From NCBI RefSeq assembly GCF_965216415.1, contig NZ_CBDCFU010000002.1: a stretch of DNA of 64,000 nucleotides; one strand, 5' to 3'. The DNA comes from Marivita sp003149565 (GTDB taxonomy: Bacteria; Pseudomonadota; Alphaproteobacteria; Rhodobacterales; Rhodobacteraceae). The stretch's first letter is position 1, and each line of letters starts with the position of its first letter. The notes below the pieces were generated by a model that was not told the DNA's origin, ran no database searches, and saw nothing but the letters and a program-made list of their open reading frames with translations. Made by a program: the position numbers and the translations under genes. Positions 62,186 through 64,000 of the stretch are shown piece after piece.

Positions 62186-63166
62186 TCAGGCCCACGGGTC
62201 CAGAACGATCTTGGGCGCGGCTGCCGCGCCGTGCCTCAGATCATGGAACGCAGATGCGCCCTCTGCCAAGGGGCGTGTTTCGAACCAGTCCAGCGGTCCC
62301 AGCCTGTTGTCGAAGACAGCCTGTGCTGTATCGCGGAAATCCTGAGCGGTGTACGTGTAGGTCCCGATGAAGGTGATTTCCTGAAGCGTCATGCGGCGCA
62401 CATCCAGTCCGCCGGTGTCTTCACCGAGACCCACATGCGCAATGACCCCGCCCGGCGCTGCATGCGCCGAAGCCGCAGCGCGGGTGGCGGCATAGCCGAC
62501 CGCGTCTATAACCACAGGGTAGAGGCCGTCAGCCTCGGAAACGGCCGCTTCACCACAGGTTTCGGCAAGAAATGCACGCCTTGCAGGGTTGGGTTCGACG
62601 ATGGTGACAGTCTCTATCCCCATCGCTTTAAGCGCCAAAGACGCGGCAAGGCCGATCGCGCCTCCACCTAAGACAAGCGCCGAGCGTTCCATCGACGGGT
62701 GCAGCGCTGCCAGAGCCAGTCGCACCGCGTGCCAACTGACCGCCAAGGGTTCGGCCAATGATGCTTTGTCCAGAGGCACGGCATCCGGCACGGTGACGAG
62801 GTTCGACGCGGGCATCGACACGTATTGGGCAAACGCGCCCGGTCGCGGCTTCATCGAGATGACTTGACGAGTGGGGCAGAGGTTCTCGCGCCCGTTTGTG
62901 CAGGCAGGGCAGGTGCCGCAGGTGACCAGCGGGTTTATCGTCACGCGGGTGCCGTCCATCGGACCGCCCTGAACCACTCCTGCTGCCTCGTGGCCGAGGA
63001 TCAGCGGAGCGGGGCGGCGTGCGTCATGGCCGAGATAGGCATGCATGTCAGAGCCGCAGATGCCCACCGCTGCAATGCGGATCAGGTGCTCGCCTTCTCT
63101 CGCGGCGATGTCGGGGACGTCTCGAAACGCAAGCGTTTCGACACCTTCATAGATGAGCGCTTTCAT
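62186..63166 (-). CDS. Zinc-dependent alcohol dehydrogenase (sorbitol/idonate dehydrogenase-like)
   Basis: MDR-family enzyme of 326 aa with GHEAAG (catalytic-zinc region), a structural-zinc cysteine set (CGTCPACTNGRENLC) and a nucleotide site (VLGGGAIGLAASL). It probably oxidises a polyol or sugar acid. It overlaps the SDR gene by 4 nt, forming an oxidoreductase pair; the sugar importer upstream suggests shared sugar metabolism. Confidence 0.88.
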   Translation of the reverse strand: MKALIYEGVETLAFRDVPDIAAREGEHLIRIAAVGICGSDMHAYLGHDARRPAPLILGHEAAGVVQGGPMDGTRVTINPLVTCGTCPACTNGRENLCPTRQVISMKPRPGAFAQYVSMPASNLVTVPDAVPLDKASLAEPLAVSWHAVRLALAALHPSMERSALVLGGGAIGLAASLALKAMGIETVTIVEPNPARRAFLAETCGEAAVSEADGLYPVVIDAVGYAATRAAASAHAAPGGVIAHVGLGEDTGGLDVRRMTLQEITFIGTYTYTAQDFRDTAQAVFDNRLGPLDWFETRPLAEGASAFHDLRHGAAAAPKIVLDPWA

Positions 63167-63924
63167 TTTGCGGTAAACCCTCCGTCCACCATGAGAACCT
63201 GGCCCGTAACATAGGCCGATGCGTCAGAGCATAGGAATAGGATCGGGCCGTCAATGTCCTCTATCGTCCCATTGCGACCGATGCAGGTTTGCGCCGCGTT
63301 TCGGGCGGCACGGTTGGGATCCGAGAACACTGCCTGGGTGAGTTCGGTCGGGAAAAATCCCGGACCGATCGCGTTGGCGGTGATGCCATGCGGTGACCAC
63401 GCCTCGGCCATCGCGCGGGTCAGTTGGGCGATACCGCCCTTCGTTGCGCCATAGGCAATACCGCCCGGGAACGCGCGGGTGGTTTGGAGCGAGGCGAAGT
63501 TGACGATACGGCCCCAGCCTTTGTCCTTCATGGACGGGACCAGCGCCTGAGACAGAAAGAACGGTGCCGATAGGTTCAGCGCCAGCGTCACGTCCCAGCC
63601 TTCGGCTGTCACATCATCTGCTGGCTCACGCGTGTTGATCCCCGCTGCGTGAACCACGATGTCCGGCGCGCCGAATGGGTCTGAGATGGCTTCGACCAGC
63701 GCCGAGAAACCGTCGCGGTCGGTTACGTCGCCAACGACATAGGCCGCTGCTGATCCGATCCCGGAGCAGAGGCTTTCCAATGCTTCCTGACGTCTGGCCA
63801 GACCGATCACCTTGGCACCCGCAGCTGCCAACGTGAGGGCTGCCCGTCGCCCGAGGCCAGAACTGGCCCCGGTGACGACGGCCACCTTGCCGCCAAGGTG
63901 GAACAGGTCTGCCGGGTCAGCCAT
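63163..63924 (-). CDS. Short-chain dehydrogenase/reductase (gluconate 5-dehydrogenase-like)
   Basis: SDR of 253 aa with cofactor motif TGASSGLGR, the HAAG motif, and Tyr/Lys in YGATKG. The C-terminal LFLCSDASAYVTGQVLMVDGG is typical of the family. The pairing with an L-idonate-dehydrogenase-like enzyme suggests ketogluconate or polyol catabolism; the exact substrate is not fixed. Confidence 0.88.
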   Translation of the reverse strand: MADPADLFHLGGKVAVVTGASSGLGRRAALTLAAAGAKVIGLARRQEALESLCSGIGSAAAYVVGDVTDRDGFSALVEAISDPFGAPDIVVHAAGINTREPADDVTAEGWDVTLALNLSAPFFLSQALVPSMKDKGWGRIVNFASLQTTRAFPGGIAYGATKGGIAQLTRAMAEAWSPHGITANAIGPGFFPTELTQAVFSDPNRAARNAAQTCIGRNGTIEDIDGPILFLCSDASAYVTGQVLMVDGGFTAK

Positions 63925-64000
63925 CTGCGGTCAGATCGAAATTCACGCCAGGAAAGTACTTGGCCAGACGCACATCCGCCGCGCGCGCGTGGCCCTCCAT
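63917..64000 (-). CDS. 3' end of a gene running off the window
   Basis: The last 28 codons of a minus-strand frame end with TGA at 63917-63919, 8 bp inside the SDR gene. The residues (ending KYFPGVNFDLTADG) do not let me name a family. The tight overlap suggests it is the upstream member of the SDR/ADH operon. Confidence 0.6.
   Translation of the reverse strand: MEGHARAADVRLAKYFPGVNFDLTADG

Noticed and set aside
1..64000. CRISPR arrays, tRNA or rRNA genes, prophage
   Set aside because: No regularly spaced repeats, cloverleaf-like genes, rRNA segments or phage genes were recognised by reading; the only mobile element seen is the IS3-family copy.

Overview
The window looks like a chromosomal segment of a marine Rhodobacteraceae (Roseobacter-group) alphaproteobacterium. 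The grounds are high-GC codon use with dense ATGA-type overlaps, a TMAO importer and TMAO/dimethylamine catabolic genes of the kind known from Ruegeria/Roseovarius relatives, an FDH1-type formate dehydrogenase, an FrcBCA-like sugar importer and a TRAP transporter. I saw no rRNA, tRNA or CRISPR array.

Region A (1-33.6 kb) is a methylated-amine and one-carbon island. It opens with a branched-chain-amino-acid-type ABC importer of unknown substrate (368-5022) and an unknown 203-aa gene. Next come the fused NuoEF-like and catalytic subunits of an NAD-dependent formate dehydrogenase, formate-THF ligase and two unequal FolD paralogues. These are followed by a DMT permease, TMAO demethylase (tdm), a truncated haemoglobin, a divergent Amt permease with a 71-aa membrane partner, the dimethylamine monooxygenase operon (dmmDABC) and an XRE-cupin regulator. 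A TorT/TorS/TorR TMAO-sensing system then sits beside the TMAO importer tmoXWV. Together they form a route: TMAO is sensed and imported, Tdm makes dimethylamine plus formaldehyde, Dmm makes methylamine plus formaldehyde, and the C1 units pass over tetrahydrofolate (GcvT-type domains, FolD, Fhs) to formate and CO2. Tmm and the methylamine-glutamate genes are not in the window. A 15-nt element recurs upstream of fdh, dmmD and torR/tmoX, and E. coli-like tor boxes lie between torR and tmoX.

Region B (33.7-38.9 kb) holds a LysR regulator, a doxX gene split by a 1323-bp IS3-family element with a 3-bp target duplication, a xi-class glutathione S-transferase and a TauE/SafE permease.

Region C (38.9-48.4 kb, minus strand) is a compact operon: aldehyde dehydrogenase, a complete BCAA-type ABC importer whose last ATPase has a ~145-residue Pro/Ala-rich tail, a second aldehyde dehydrogenase and a flotillin-like protein. 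Region D (48.4-56.3 kb, plus strand) holds AraC and GntR regulators, a LigM-like THF-dependent aryl O-demethylase, a TRAP transporter, an extradiol dioxygenase and an arylamine N-acetyltransferase. It is probably an uptake and ring-cleavage pathway for a methoxylated or amino-substituted aromatic, but the substrate is not evident.

Region E (56.3-64 kb) holds a ROK regulator divergent from an FrcBCA-type sugar importer, an MscS channel, a universal stress protein and a zinc alcohol dehydrogenase/SDR pair, with the end of one more gene at the window edge.
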